The notes beneath the pieces were generated by a model. It ran no database searches. It worked only from the letters and a program-made list of their open reading frames with translations, and had not been told where the DNA came from. DNA of 64,000 nt from Lytechinus pictus (Eukaryota; Echinodermata; Echinoidea; Temnopleuroida; Toxopneustidae). The position numbers and the translations under genes are program-made. The DNA lies in NCBI RefSeq assembly GCF_037042905.1, contig NC_087253.1, positions 6,019,501 to 6,083,500 of the forward strand, written 5' to 3'. Below, in pieces: positions 25,736-37,784 of this stretch (position 1 is the first letter of the stretch; the number at the start of each line of letters is the position of its first letter).

Positions 25736-26436
25736 TTTCAACAAAAATACAAATAAAGAAAATTCACTTTGGTCAAATAAGGTAAGCCAATGCGATAAAC
25801 AATATTTTGTGAAAATCAAATCCCTGCAAAAAATAAATGAATACAAACCGGTTTCATTCCATTCACAGCCTCTGTCCGTCCCTCTCCATCATGCCTAACA
25901 AAATGACATGGTGCACATACCGTTTTTTCAAATGACTTTTCTGAAGAAATCATTGAATTGGCATTGGATCTGAGCCAAGTCATAATTGAAATCGAAATGA
26001 ATAGCGAACCAAAGAAATGTAATATGATTTGTTTTACAGATGTAATGAGTTTGAGATAGTTGTTTTCAAAGCCAAGCGTCCTTAGAGTTAGAAAATATAT
26101 GACAATTCTATTTTCAATATCACTTATCTATACAGTCATGTACATTATAAGTGTATTAGACCTACATTACATGCCTCAAGTGGATCCGAATTGTGACTTT
26201 TGATTGTGCAAACGCATTTTAATACAGTTAACATGTTTTGCAGATTACCCTTGCTTCCAACATTTATACCAATAGTGTACGTAATTGTTTCCAATATTGT
26301 TATTGCTTACTTGTAAATTTACAACAGAAAACGGTTGTCGTAATTGTATGAAATAGAAATAAACGAAGTCTAGTTCTTCTCGGGTCCACTGCACAAGTCC
26401 TCTCCAATGGAGAGTATACGAGATCTTCTGGCGTCG

Positions 26437-26692
26437 GGCATGGTGGCTCAGTATGGTAGAGCGCCCGCCTCATGAACGGAAGGTCGTGGGTTCGATCCCT
26501 GACCGAGTCATACCATGCAAAGACTTTTAAAAATGGGACCTTCCGTCTTCTTGCTTGGCGCTCAGCATTTAGATTGGAGAAGGGTAATAATAACATTATT
26601 ATGTTAAGCAGGGCCCGCTGGTAGAGCAGTTTACTAACTGAAGTGGCTACCCTGGGTAAATAAAACGTTATTATTATCATTATTATTTAAAA
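26437..26692 (+). mobile_element. tRNA-derived SINE
   Basis: The tRNA-like head GGCATGGTGGCTCAGTATGG carries an intact B box (GGGTTCGATCC). A non-tRNA body follows and ends in CTACCCTGGGTAAATAAAAC plus ATT repeats. The acceptor ends do not pair as in a true tRNA. The ATT-repeat tail is usual for SINEs. Confidence 0.75.
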
Positions 26693-26757
26693 GGCTCCCG
26701 ATCTTCGGCAGTGCACGGCTCTGCATGGTAGGATGGGGCAGACCAAAAGGTGTTGCA

Positions 26758-27050
26758 TAATTATGAAATGAGATTTAATGAATTGGGATGAGATAAATGA
26801 AATGAAATGATATGATATGAAATGAAAATATATGAAATGAATGAATGAAATGTAATGAAAAGAAATGAATGAATGAAAAGAAATTAATGAAATGAAAAGA
26901 AATTAATGAAATGAAAAGAAATTAATGATATGAAAAGAAATTAATGATATGAAACGAAGTTAAATGAAAGGATATGATTAATGAAAGGAGATGAGATAAG
27001 ATGGGATTCAATGAAATGTAATACGATAAAAAGAAATGGAATGAAAAAAA
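26758..27050. repeat. GAAAT-type pentanucleotide tract
   Basis: Degenerate AAATG, GAAATTAAT and GATATGA units over nearly 300 bases, shortly after the SINE at 26437. Confidence 0.75.
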
Positions 27051-27059
27051 AAGAAAAGG

Positions 27060-28640
27060 AATAGAAAGGTACGGTGTTCGTAAGATATTTGTGACCGTAG
27101 TACAATATCTCTCAATACATAGACGTCAATACCCTCCAACATGCCAGTAAATCTATTCTTTTCTTGCCGTTTTGTTGATCTTTTCTCCTGCAAATTCCTC
27201 TAATTGGGTTGAATTGTTGGGTCTAATGAAGCACAGTCATGCTCCGATTGCCCCGGTACAAGAGGGATAAAGAATAAAGCGCCGAGATCGGACTAACGTA
27301 AAACTTTTAATTGGTATTTTATCTTCGCAATGACGCGCAATACACGTCTATCCACTTTTCGTTCTTTTGTAAACACAGTAAACAGTGTCAAGTGTCCTTA
27401 TGTTATAAAGATTTGCTATAAATATCACAGGTCGACGCCGTGCTGTGTAGCCAAGATCCCAACAAATTTCCAATATGTGACTCGACATTTTCATATGTTC
27501 TCTCCCAAGAAAATGTCCCATATCACCCTGATGGGATTAAAACAATTTATTTGGGCATGTTACTTACCTCGCCCCCCCCTTCGTCCTTCATGTCACCTGG
27601 TAACCCCCTCCTTGTCTCCCTCCCACCCTCTTCTCTCCAGATTAAGACACACACTTTTCAAAATGCTCCCACCACTCACATTTATCGTGCATATCTGTTC
27701 ATTTCCTTTCGCTTTTTTTCTCCCAAGAAGGTTCAACAACCAACCCCCCCCCCAAAAAAAAAAAAAACCAGAAGAAGGAGAAAGGGAAGAAATGTGTGAA
27801 ATGATATGATATCTTTATGTGTTGAATGTTATGTACAAAATCTCTCATAAAGTTAGATATGCATCTTTCAGCTGCCCAAATTTTCTCTCATTCTCTTTGC
27901 TCGCTCGTGATTTTTTGTTCTCATATAATCTATGCCACTGCCGTAGGTATATAGTGCCGTCGATTGTCCTCAGTTCCAGTTGAAAACATTTTATTTAATG
28001 TTACGTTACGGTCCGTGAATGATCTCCAAATTATTCATTCAAGTCTTCATTACCTTTAGAAAGAGAAGAAGAAGAAGGACAGAAAATGAATAATCAAACA
28101 ACCGGAAAGATAAAAAAACACGATGATTCACGACGAATTCAGAGGATTATCCTTCACTGCATGCTCACTGCAGGAAAAAAAATAGCTTGCAAATCGCTTG
28201 ACATATTATCATTTCAACCAGAGAAATCGTCGAACGAGTTTTATTTTTATCACTGGGAAATCACCATCAACGTATAACGCGGGCAATAAATGAAGAGTAT
28301 ACTACACGATTGGACTGTCGGGCAATATCATTATATCCCACTTCAATTAAATGAAATCAATTGTGTGAAGGAAAGCGAGTGAGATTTCTCACGAACAAAT
28401 TGAAATATTCAAAAGTTGAATGGTGGGATTCTTTCAGTTGCTGTCAGCTCGTATTTGTATCGATACATCGATGTTGTGCACGGTGAGTTTGAACAAACTT
28501 TCTGCATTTCCGTTTTGAAACCAAAATATTCACGATATTTGCGCACATAGCATCAGTTTGGATTTTCGCTAAATAACCCACCCGCACTCTTGGTGGCAAA
28601 GTTGTGCTTAGATGACATGCCACCAAATACAACATGTATA
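27060..28640. other. Intergenic stretch without recognised features
   Basis: Contains C and A runs near 27745 and an AGAAG tract near 28065. Two overlapping open frames at 27330-27809 have no recognisable domain. Confidence 0.5.
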
Positions 28641-28644
28641 AGGG

Positions 28645-28838
28645 CCCTTTCACACGTGATTCTTGAATCATCATTGTAAAGATGATTGCTATTGTAATCG
28701 TGACTGTGATTAGCGTTCGTGATTCTAATCATGTTCTAGTTTGGTTTCACACTTGCTAAATATTCGTCATTAGCCTTATTTTTCACTGGAATCATCATTC
28801 AAAATTTCAAATTGCGATTTTTTTTCCGTGTGAAAGGG
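28645..28838. mobile_element. 194-bp inverted-repeat element, CCCTTTCACACG family
   Basis: Ends CCCTTTCACACG (28645-28656) and CGTGTGAAAGGG (28827-28838) are exact inverted repeats. The interior GTGATTAGCGTTCGTGATTC and CGTCATTAGCCTTATTTTTC are shared with the copy at 35.2 kb, which has the same 194-bp length. Confidence 0.8.
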
Positions 28839-28885
28839 CGGTAAGTAATTATTCTCTGTCTCAACGCAATCAAGCAAACTTACTT

Positions 28886-28975
28886 AAGGACCTTTTCACA
28901 TGTCAATCTTGAATCATTGTAATGATGACTACAATTCGTCTTTAGAATCATTGGACCTTTCACACGGACAATTCG
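28886..28975. mobile_element. Shortened relative of the CCCTTTCACACG family
   Basis: Starts ACCTTTTCACATG, contains TCTTGAATCATTGTAATGAT, and ends ACCTTTCACACGG in direct rather than inverted sense. It lies 48 bases after the full copy and looks like a rearranged derivative. A further fragment (GTAGCGTTCGTGATTCTAG) lies near 29487. Confidence 0.45.
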
Positions 28976-29035
28976 TATATACCGTAAATTGAGTGAAACT
29001 TAACTGGAATTCACCTCCGGAGTAAAATTCGAATG

Positions 29036-29444
29036 ATGTCACTTTCCCACTTTTCTTTTCTTGTGATATTACATGAAATCATAATTGCCTTTTTCATAAA
29101 TGTGTAAATGATGTGTCTCCATTGTGATGAAATTAGCTGCAACAATAACTATAAATGCGCTTAATCAGTTGTTAATCAAATTGTTTTAGTTCTTGGTAAA
29201 ACATTTTCAATAAACCTAATTTCATATAATACAATACAAAAGAACAAGTGGGTATATGGCATCATCAGCCCACCTAATGAAGATATGCCTACAGAACTGT
29301 TTCACCGGAATAAATGCAAATCTTTGAAATTCAATAACTTTGTTATTTATTATGCGATTTTGATCAAATTTTCAGCATTTTGCTCAGTGAATTTTACTCT
29401 ATTTATTTAAATATAAATGTCTTCAGCCTAGAGCACCCTTTTAA
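29036..29444. mobile_element. Family A element, 5' truncated
   Basis: Retains the right two thirds of family A, including AATTTTCAGCATTTTGCTCA and the closing CCCTTTTAA. The left terminus is missing. The stretch CACCTCCGGAGTA occurs on both sides (near 29008 and 29454), framing the truncated element. Confidence 0.65.
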
Positions 29445-30968
29445 CTTGGATTCACCTCCGGAGTAGAATTTGAATTCGAGAGTGTGAGTAGCGTTCGTGA
29501 TTCTAGTTTGGTTTCACACTTGTGTCCCATACATGGAGTCTGAATTGCTAGACTAGTGGGGTAGATAAGCGAGGGGTTGGGTGTCGCTGACCTCGTTGGG
29601 GATGGACTCGAGGCCTGGGGAAGCTAGTCTGCAATCACAGACACTGACTTTCGCATTGAACGTAAAACAGAGTCGGACGTTATGAGAAACTGAGAATACA
29701 TCACAACCTGTGCCGTGAATGCTCTTGCTCAATTTATTTGACTTGGGTGAAGAGTTTGGAGTCAAGTCCCAAAACTGGACATGGTATAATTGTAAAATTG
29801 TTGAATTTGAGACTGTGCGCGCAGACTATGTGGAGAGTGGCGTATGTTTTGTAAACAGGAAGAGGGAGGAGAGTTACGCAAGAGTTGATGTTTCTTGGGA
29901 AGAGTTTTGAAGAGTGTATAGAAGGAGATGGGAGCAAGATGTCCACCGGATTGATGCCTGGGAGTATTCTGTTTGAAGTTCAGTTACACTTGTTTGAGTT
30001 GCTATCAAGGTAAAGACTGTGATATAGTAGTTTGTGTATTATTTTCTGTAGATATGGTACATAATTACGAATCAATGTTGAATTGATGAAGTAGCTTTCG
30101 TTGTAGTCCTATTTGAATGAAGTTGTCTTGCCGGAGAAAGGCTAGATTGATTTCTCCGGCTCCACTCGAGTATTCGCTGCCATGTGCCCATGCTTGTTTT
30201 CTGCTTTCACTGCATGCACTATGATCAACGTGCTCAGCACTGCTCAGATTTTCTTCATCACGTAAGTGTTTAGCAAGGCCAGCTTTCTTTTCGAACTTTC
30301 TTATTTATTAAAATTTGAAGTAATTCGTTTGTTTAGCCAGGGTTTGAGGTACAGATTAAAATTCATTTAATAAGTCAAAGTTGTTCATTTTATGTGTGGG
30401 AAAGTTCACACCTTGTTTGGATTTTACAAAGGCAATTGTCACTGACAGTGATGTAGTTTTCAATTGTCTTACCTCACAGGCCATGTGTCTGTGTGTAAAA
30501 GGGGGCCATGCTGCACCCCTCCCTCCCTCTTAGAATTTGGCAAAATTGTTTGTTTTTTTTTACTTCAAAATGATATTGGTAAGAAGAAAAGGGGATGTAA
30601 GTAACCTCCACTTCCTGCAGTGGCGTAATAAGCCAAACAGATTGAGGGGGCCGGGGGCAAGATATGGCATATAAATTAAAGTTATAATAAGGCCAGTTAA
30701 ATTTATAAAAAGTTTTGAGAAAGCATATCGGAAAACATTATCAGTCATTGTGAAGAGTACATTCATTTGCCTTGTATTGTTTTTCTTTAAATGTTGTGAT
30801 ATGGAAAATAAATGCCAATTCCAATGTGCCTAAATGGGGAATTTGGCTTTTACAGTACCTTCCAGTGCGCGGGGTATATATATAGGGAAAACGGCCCTTC
30901 ACCTTTTTCGGTGATAACAACATGGCCTTTTATATTCTAAAGTAATGAAATGGCTATAAACATCATTC

Positions 30969-31575
30969 TTAAAGGACAAGTCCACCCCCAACAAAAAGTT
31001 GATTTGAATGAAAAGAGAAAAATCTAACAAGCATAACACTGAAAATTTCATCAAAATCGGATGTAAAATAAGAAAGTTATGATATTTTAAAGTTTCGCTT
31101 AATTTCAAAAAACAGTTATATGCACATCCTGGCTGGTATGCAAATGAGGAGACTATGACGTCATCCACTCACTATTTCTTTTGTATTTTATTATATGAAA
31201 TATGAAATATTCTAATTTTCTCCTCATTGTCAAGTGATACAATTATTAATTCCTCCCTGAACATGTGGAATAAGCATTGTTTACTATACTATATGGTTCA
31301 GTCAAGTTGGTCCTTATTGTCAAACCTATAAAAAATAAAATATTGTATGATACAAACAATAACAAAACAAAAGAAATAAATAGTGAGTGATGGACATCAT
31401 CGACTGACTCTCCTAGTTGTGCATATCTCTGTTTTGTGAAAAATAAGCGAAACTTTAAAATGTCATAACTTTCTTATTTTACATCCGATTTTGATGAAAT
31501 TGTTAGCACCATGCTAGTTTGATTTTTCTCTATTTATTCAAGTCAGCGTTTTCCTGGGGTGGACTTGACCTTTAG
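30969..31575. mobile_element. TTAA-bounded element, family B
   Basis: 607 bp. Ends are TTAAAGGACAAGTCCACCCC and, on the other strand, CTAAAGGTCAAGTCCACCCC. Each half carries AAAATCGGATGTAAAATAAG near its end. No coding frame. The copy at 39997 has exactly the same length. Confidence 0.85.
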
Positions 31576-31579
31576 ATTA

Positions 31580-33050
31580 AGATTGTTTCCACCAGAATCC
31601 ACGGAGAGGAGTCACCTTTGGCGTCCGTTTCCATGCATTTTCATGCTTGGGACAAACCCATTCGCTGATAGGAAAGGGGTCTGAATATTCAGCCTAAAGA
31701 CCCTAAATGAAATTTATTTATAGAATAGCTATTATATCATTATATTCAAACAATAATGTTATTTAACAAAAAGCACAAAAACAACAACAACAACGAACAA
31801 ACAAACGCATTTATGTTAAAATTTGCTACATTTTGAAAGTATTGTGGTGTTTCCGTTTTGGTATTTGTCTTCGATTATAAAGGTCACTAAAAGTCAATTG
31901 AAAATGTCAACATCAGCTTTCATTTCAAACATAGTGGGACAGAGCATAATGTGTGTGTCAGTGCGTATATATATATATATATCTCTATTTATTTATTTTC
32001 TGATCTCTCCTTTTTAAACGGTTATTCACATTTCAAAGCAATGGTATTTAGTGTAAGATAAAATTAAAATCATAAAAAAACGATTAGTTAATTTTTTTTT
32101 ATTAGCAATGGTTCAGTATAAATTCATTAATTAATTTTTGATATTTTTTTTTATCGTTGAATTTCATCTATCTGTGAAGTTCTCTATTCATCTATGTATT
32201 TACGAGTATATTAATTCATTCATTATTTTAAATTTATTTATTCATTTACTCATTTATCTGTTTACTAATTACTCTCTTTATGAAGATTTATATTCATTCG
32301 CGTGATAAGTAATGTTTATCACTTAGCGTTTTCGATAATTTAGGTAATCAAATAAATAGAATGTGCCTTTTTTTCTTGGATTCAATACCCATTATAAAAT
32401 TTGTAAGAAAAAAGTAATCACATCGTATAATAAAGAAAGAAAATTGATGTTATATAATGGTTTGATATACGTCATCTTTACTTATGCCGGGGGGGGGGGC
32501 AGTAAAATGTATTGCTGTACACATGCGTGACCAAATTATTTCCATACACCCCATAAACGAGTTTTTATGTGTGTGCAAAATAACCCCTAAACAAGTTTTT
32601 CGCGGGCTTCATGATTTTGGCCCCTAGGCTAAAACATACTCAAGATTTTATTTTATGAAAATGCAAACAAAATAATTGATTCAAATACAAGACGAACAGA
32701 GTTCGAAGCAGTGCCCTTCCAGATCTTATATATTTGCTTAATGAATATTATAAATCTTAATCAAAATGATTAGAAAATTCTGCAATCTTAAATAATATAT
32801 ATTCTTGGCAATATTATTGTACAAAAATTATTTTAAAACCATGTCAACTGATCGTGTTTTAGAAAGGAAATGTTATCATGAATTATTTTATCAAAATATG
32901 AAAGTATATTTTGTTGTTAATGACTTTTTAAATCTCTTTGTAATTTATATACCAAATGAGTAGAGACTAGTTCAACAAAATCCTTGGTGTGTGTAATCAC
33001 TAGTTATGCATTAGGAAATTTAGTCTCACTACTTCAGCCACTACATAATG
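31580..33050. other. Intergenic AT-rich stretch
   Basis: Strongly AT-rich, a TA run near 31967-31982 and a G run near 32490. Nothing supportable. Confidence 0.5.
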
Positions 33051-33054
33051 CATT

Positions 33055-33475
33055 AAGGTGTAAATTGCCAATTAGTCTACTGCCAACTCGTCCACTCACC
33101 ACATGATCTACTTTCATTTAGTCTAATGCCATTCTGTCCATCAACATTTCGTTGAACAACCACATTTGGTCCAATAACCATTTGGTCCAATCGTCACTTC
33201 GTCTAATCACCATTTCATCTATGACCATTTCGTCTCATAACTATTTGGTCAAATATCCATTTCATTTTCATTTATTTTTTTCACAATTAACACTTAGTCA
33301 AATTAGACCAAATGGTATATGGAGTGAATGGCTTTTGGACCAACTGGATATTAGACGAATGTTGAGTGGACGAATTGGCAATTAAACCATGTAGTTAGTA
33401 GACGAACTGGTGTTAGACCAAATTATAGTAGACGAGATGGCAATTGGACCAATTGGCATTAGACAAATTGGTTGG
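33055..33475. repeat. Palindromic array of a degenerate GTCTA/GTCCA motif
   Basis: The left part repeats phrases such as CCATTTGGTCCAAT and CACTTCGTCTAATC. From about 33290 the right part repeats the inverse (TTAGACGAA, GTGGACGAATTGGCAATT). Period is irregular, about 15-25 bases. The whole is a loose palindrome around 33,270-33,300. Confidence 0.7.
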
Positions 33476-34033
33476 AAATACATGTGTACTGTAAACCCAT
33501 AAAGGGACTGTGCCGCGAATCAGGGGTCTGTGCATGCAGACTAACCTCCCCGGACGGAATCGATTATCCGGCCGTCGCGTAGTCTGCCAACACAGACACG
33601 TATCCGACACTGAACAACATGCAAGGTCAAGAAGATGACTGGATTTGGGAATCTTGAGACTATTTGTGCCAGTTTGATGAATTTTATTACCCAGGTCTCA
33701 GTCAGGACAATCCCACTTTTCAGCTCCAAATCCGTTCTATTCCTTTCGCGTTACGATTTTATATTGCGTCCGTTGTTGTTGTCCAGTTCAGGTGATCGAT
33801 TCACACGTCGATGTCCCAGCTATGCATAACGGTGTTAGTACTATGAAATTGTATTGGCTAATAATGTTCATTTTTTCCAGTCTTGACGTAAGTTATTGAT
33901 GTAGAATCACTGGGTACATCAATATCAAATATATATTTGAAATTATTTCGAGTTAAAATAAATATTTACTCCAAATAATGTCTCTTGCAATTACTTCGTA
34001 TTATATTGTTATAGTGGTTCATGTGCTTCAGCG

Positions 34034-34106
34034 GCCTCGTTAGCGCAGTAGGCAGCGCGTCAGTCTCATAATCTGAAGGTCGTGAGTTCGATCCTCACAC
34101 GGGGCA
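34034..34106 (+). tRNA. tRNA-Met (CAT), elongator type
   Basis: 73-nt cloverleaf. Acceptor GCCTCGT pairs with ACGGGGC and is followed by discriminator A at 34106. A box is TAGCGCAGTAGG, anticodon loop CTCATAA with CAT at 34067-34069, and B box GAGTTCGATCC. The body is almost the same as the vertebrate elongator tRNA-Met as I recall it. A T run at 34117-34126 serves as the Pol III terminator. No CCA is encoded, as expected for a eukaryotic gene. No sign of decay, so it is probably functional rather than a SINE head. Confidence 0.95.
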
Positions 34107-34116
34107 GGCTGCTTCA

Positions 34117-34126
34117 TTTTTTTTTT
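34117..34126 (+). terminator. Pol III terminator of tRNA-Met
   Basis: A run of ten T residues begins 11 bases after the tRNA 3' end. This is the standard RNA polymerase III stop signal. Confidence 0.8.
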
Positions 34127-34240
34127 AAAAATCTACTATTACGTGTATGTTTTATTGAATCGTTTTATTGCTATTTTTCAAAAATGTGGTAATATTATAT
34201 ATAATTTTCTAAAAAAATTGTTTTGTAACATCAATAAGGA

Positions 34241-34440
34241 GGCGCGATAGCTCAGTCGGTAGAGCGGGGTTTCGGATTCCGGTGACCCAGGTTCGATTCC
34301 CAAGTGGTGCGCTAGTGCCCTTTGGTAAGGCATTTATCCTCATTACCAGGTCCCTCGGAGAGGACCTTAACCCGTTGGTCCCCTGGTTGCTTGCTCACAG
34401 GCATTCGTGCTTTCTTAGCAGTCAGGTAAAAAAAAACCTC
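34241..34440 (+). mobile_element. tRNA-derived SINE, full head and tail
   Basis: Starts with a tRNA-like head with A box TAGCTCAGTCGG and B box GGTTCGATTCC. The body that follows contains TGCCCTTTGGTAAGGCATTT and AGGTCCCTCGGAGAGGACCT, ending near an A-rich tail. The cloverleaf is imperfect, so it is not a working tRNA. It lies 135 bases downstream of the tRNA-Met gene. The body is shared with the fragment at 42372-42455. Confidence 0.75.
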
Positions 34441-34618
34441 GGTATAACAAGAAGAATCACGTGTAACAAATTGTGCTAATTATTTGAACAGAAATCTTCC
34501 AACAGTTGTACAACATCATTGATTTAGATATTACAGGATTATTTATATTTCCTTGTATATTAGGATTTCCACCTTTACTTTAAGGTAATGGAAAGGGGTG
34601 GCCATACATAAACATTTT

Positions 34619-34775
34619 TTAAAGGACAAGTCCATCCCAACAAAAGTGGATTTAAATAAAAAGAGAAAAATCCAGCAAGCATAACACCAGTAATTTCATC
34701 AAAATCGGATGTAAAATAAGAAAGTTATAACATTTTTAAAATTTCGCTTAATCATGAAACAGTTATAAATTATAT
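34619..34775 (+). mobile_element. Family B fragment, left end only
   Basis: Begins TTAAAGGACAAGTCCATCCC and runs through AAAATCGGATGTAAAATAAG, then stops abruptly. The right end is missing. About 40 bases of flank before it resemble the flank of the copy at 30.97 kb (AAACAT before the TTAA). Confidence 0.65.
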
Positions 34776-35192
34776 ACATCGCCGCCGTCGGAAAGAGACG
34801 CCTATACAACAAGTGGGAAAGAGACGCATAAAAAGAGGAGAAAAGAATGCATCTCGTCCCGTATCACATTCCTCTCGGAGTGATAGTAGAAACCAATCCA
34901 TTTGGAGTGAACTGTAAATCTTAATACAGTGCAATCTAATATAGCTCATTTTATCTTTATAGACATTTTCAATCCAGAAGTAAAATCTACTCTTATAAGA
35001 TTACAAGCTCACTCCAAAAAAGACTTTCCAGTCGTATCACTCCTAGAGGAGTGTGGAAATAACAACCAGATGAACGCTTTTTCGTTTATTATTGGGATTT
35101 ACATAGCTGCCAAAGAAATAAAACTCCTCGAAAAAATAAATTCCGGTAAATAAAAGCTAACAAATTGTGGCAAGTGGTAGATATACCAAGGG

Positions 35193-35386
35193 CCTTTTCA
35201 CACGTGTATCTTGAATCATGCAATGATGTTTGATTGCTATTGTGATCGTGACCATGGTGACTGTGATTAGCGTTCGTGATTCTAATCATGCTCTATTTTA
35301 ATTTCACACGTGCTAAATACTCGTCATTAGCCTTATTTTTCACTGGAATCATCGTTCAAATTACGATTTTTAACCGTGTGAAAGGG
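35193..35386. mobile_element. 194-bp inverted-repeat element, CCCTTTCACACG family, second copy
   Basis: Left end CCTTTTCACACG, right end CGTGTGAAAGGG. Carries the same GTGATTAGCGTTCGTGATTC interior as the copy at 28.6 kb. Equal length to the base supports both boundaries. Confidence 0.8.
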
Positions 35387-36179
35387 TGGCTATAGAGTCC
35401 CACGTTTCTCTATAGGCCGTAACTCAAACCACAAAGATGGCGAGTACATTCATACCAGAATTAATCCTGATCCGTAAGACGATAATCTCTTTTGTCATAA
35501 ATTGACTGGTATGTTCTTTTAAGTGTCAGAACTAGGGGATATTCACCGGAAGGGATTAGCGGTTGCCAGAAACAAATCCAAGAAGAATTCTAATTAGAAA
35601 TCAAGGTCGGCGTTATGACGATCGGAGATTTAAGATTTGTCATCTTTCTGCTTCGGTGTTTTTAGTCAATGGAACCGGTTCGGGGGTTTTCACAGTAAAA
35701 CGCTTTTTGAAATTTAATCCAACGCTGTTTATACTACATGAACATTATACAGAGTTGTTTAACAGTTTGATAAACCATCACGAGAAACCATCCTTCATTT
35801 TATATAGAATTTTAAATATTAAATAATAGACTTTGTTGTTTAAGATTTTAAACACTTGTTTAGTACACACTTAAAATGTTGGGCAGCACACTGTCCACTG
35901 TGTTGGGTTATGTATGTTGGTAAAAATATATTCTGGGAAAATATTATCCAATTGAGCAAGTTTATTACCCATTATTAGTTTTTATTACCAAATTTGGACA
36001 GCTTTTAACCAAAAGTTGTGTGGACATGCAGTATGTTTCCCAGTGATAGGTAAAAATTTGGCCTTTTTGCCCAACCTTTTGAAGAGTGTAATGTAAGCTT
36101 CATGATTTATAGTAAATAGCGTTGTATAATTTTTTTGTGTACTTGATAGTACCATCATACAGAACATCACTAGGCGGTG

Positions 36180-36540
36180 CTGCACCATCCCGAGTTTGCT
36201 TAATCTCGAGATTTTAGCCCGAGTGGCCCTCTTCGCGATTAATCTCAAGATTCAAGAAACCCCGTCTCCACCATCGCAAGAAGAGCAATTCCTGCTCGAG
36301 CGAGGCATCGATGCATTATGGTCTGACGCCGTGAATAAATAATCCCGAGTGCGTCCGCACCTACGAATTAGCGCGATAATTCGTAAAATAGCGCGCTATT
36401 TTGCAAATAATCTCGAGATTTATCCTACGAACTAGCGCGATAATTGCGTCTCTACTGCAAACTATCTCGAGATTTTTCAGATCGGGATAATTTGCCGGAT
36501 CAGAAATAGCGCGCTAATTTGAAAACTCGGGATGGTGCAG
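36180..36540. mobile_element. 361-bp inverted-repeat element
   Basis: Exact 18-bp ends CTGCACCATCCCGAGTTT (36180-36197) and its inverse (36523-36540). The interior alternates two short palindromic motifs, TCTCGAGA and AATAGCGCGCTATT, several times. No coding frame. Confidence 0.75.
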
Positions 36541-37114
36541 ACGGCCCTGTAGAGATTCGTTTAGATCTCTATGACCATGATGACTGTACATCAATATATT
36601 GATCATGTACTAACTACAAAAACACACACACACACAAAAATTAACGTAGAACTTTATAATTAAAATTTACGGTTGTTTATAGAGCTCTCATTAAAATGAA
36701 AATTAGATGCGCACTCCCATGATGATACGATTGCCTGAATATCAAGCGTATCAATTAAAAAAATATATATATGTTATTCATATGTTTCTAAGAAATTTGA
36801 TGTAAGAGGTATTTCCGATATGCATAGCATATCATGTATATGAGGCCAACACGACCTTTAGAAATTGAACATACGAAACACAAAGGGACATTTAGAAGGA
36901 CCTTTCCCCCGAAAAACTTTGATTTCCAGAGCGTACAAAATTCCATGATAATCATTATTCAACATGCATGTCGGCCTTTCACAGAAGTTAAGTGGTGATG
37001 GTATTTCATTTGTTATTAAGAAAGGTTTTGAATCGGAAGCAGTCCGACCTTTCTTCGCAACGACTGAAATATCATTCGACATTTAAGGGTAAGTGCTAAC
37101 TTTTAATGGTTTAT

Positions 37115-37169
37115 TTTCAATTGGTGTAATGCCAATCCGTCCAATTACCAGCTCGTCTACTATCAATCA
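37115..37169. repeat. GTCTA/GTCCA motif array, left part before the inserted element
   Basis: Contains GTGTAATGCCAATCCGTCCA and CCAGCTCGTCTACTATCA, then stops at the TTAA of the family A element. The array resumes at 37785. Confidence 0.65.
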
Positions 37170-37784
37170 TTAAAGGGATGGTCCGGGCTGAAAATATTCA
37201 TATCTCAATAAATAGAGTAAAATTCACAAAGCAAAATGATGAAAATTGCATCAAAATCGGATAACAAATAACGAATTTATTGAATTTGAAAGTTTATCAA
37301 TATTTTGTGAAAATAGTTATATGCACATCATCATGAATGTTCATTAGGTGGGCTGATGATGTCACATCCCCAGTTTCCTTTTTGTCATGTTATTACATGA
37401 AATCATTAATGTTTCATTTTTTCATACATGTGTAAATGATGTGCCTCCATTATGATGATGTTGCGGCAGTAAATAACTAATGCACTTATCAGTCATTTCA
37501 GTTGTAAATCCAATTGTTTTAGTTCTTGGTAGAATTTTTTTAATAAACCTAATTTCATATAATTAAATACAAAAGAACAAGTGGGGATATGACATCATCA
37601 GCCCACCTAATGAATATTCATAAAGACATGCATAAAACTGTTTCACCGGAATAATGCAAATCTTTAAAATTCAATAACTTCGTTATTTGTGATCTGATTT
37701 TGATCAAATTTTCAGCATTTTGCTCTGTGAATTTTACTTTATTCATTGAGATATAAATATTTCCAGCCTTGACCATCCCTTTAA
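37170..37784. mobile_element. TTAA-bounded element, family A, nested in a motif array
   Basis: 615 bp, TTAA at both ends. Termini are TTAAAGGGATGGTCCGGGCT at the left and, on the other strand, TTAAAGGGATGGTCAAGGCT at the right. It splits the GTCTA-motif array that continues at 37785, which fixes its boundaries. It shares its interior with the copies at 41.8, 29.2 and 16.3 kb. Confidence 0.85.

Noticed and set aside
27330..27809. 159-codon open frame
   Set aside because: No recognisable domain, starts in AT-rich DNA and ends in Pro runs coded by a C tract and Lys runs coded by an A tract; no supporting splice signals.
35563..35826. 87-codon open frame, possible gene fragment
   Set aside because: Does not resemble any transposase, reverse transcriptase or cellular domain I know.
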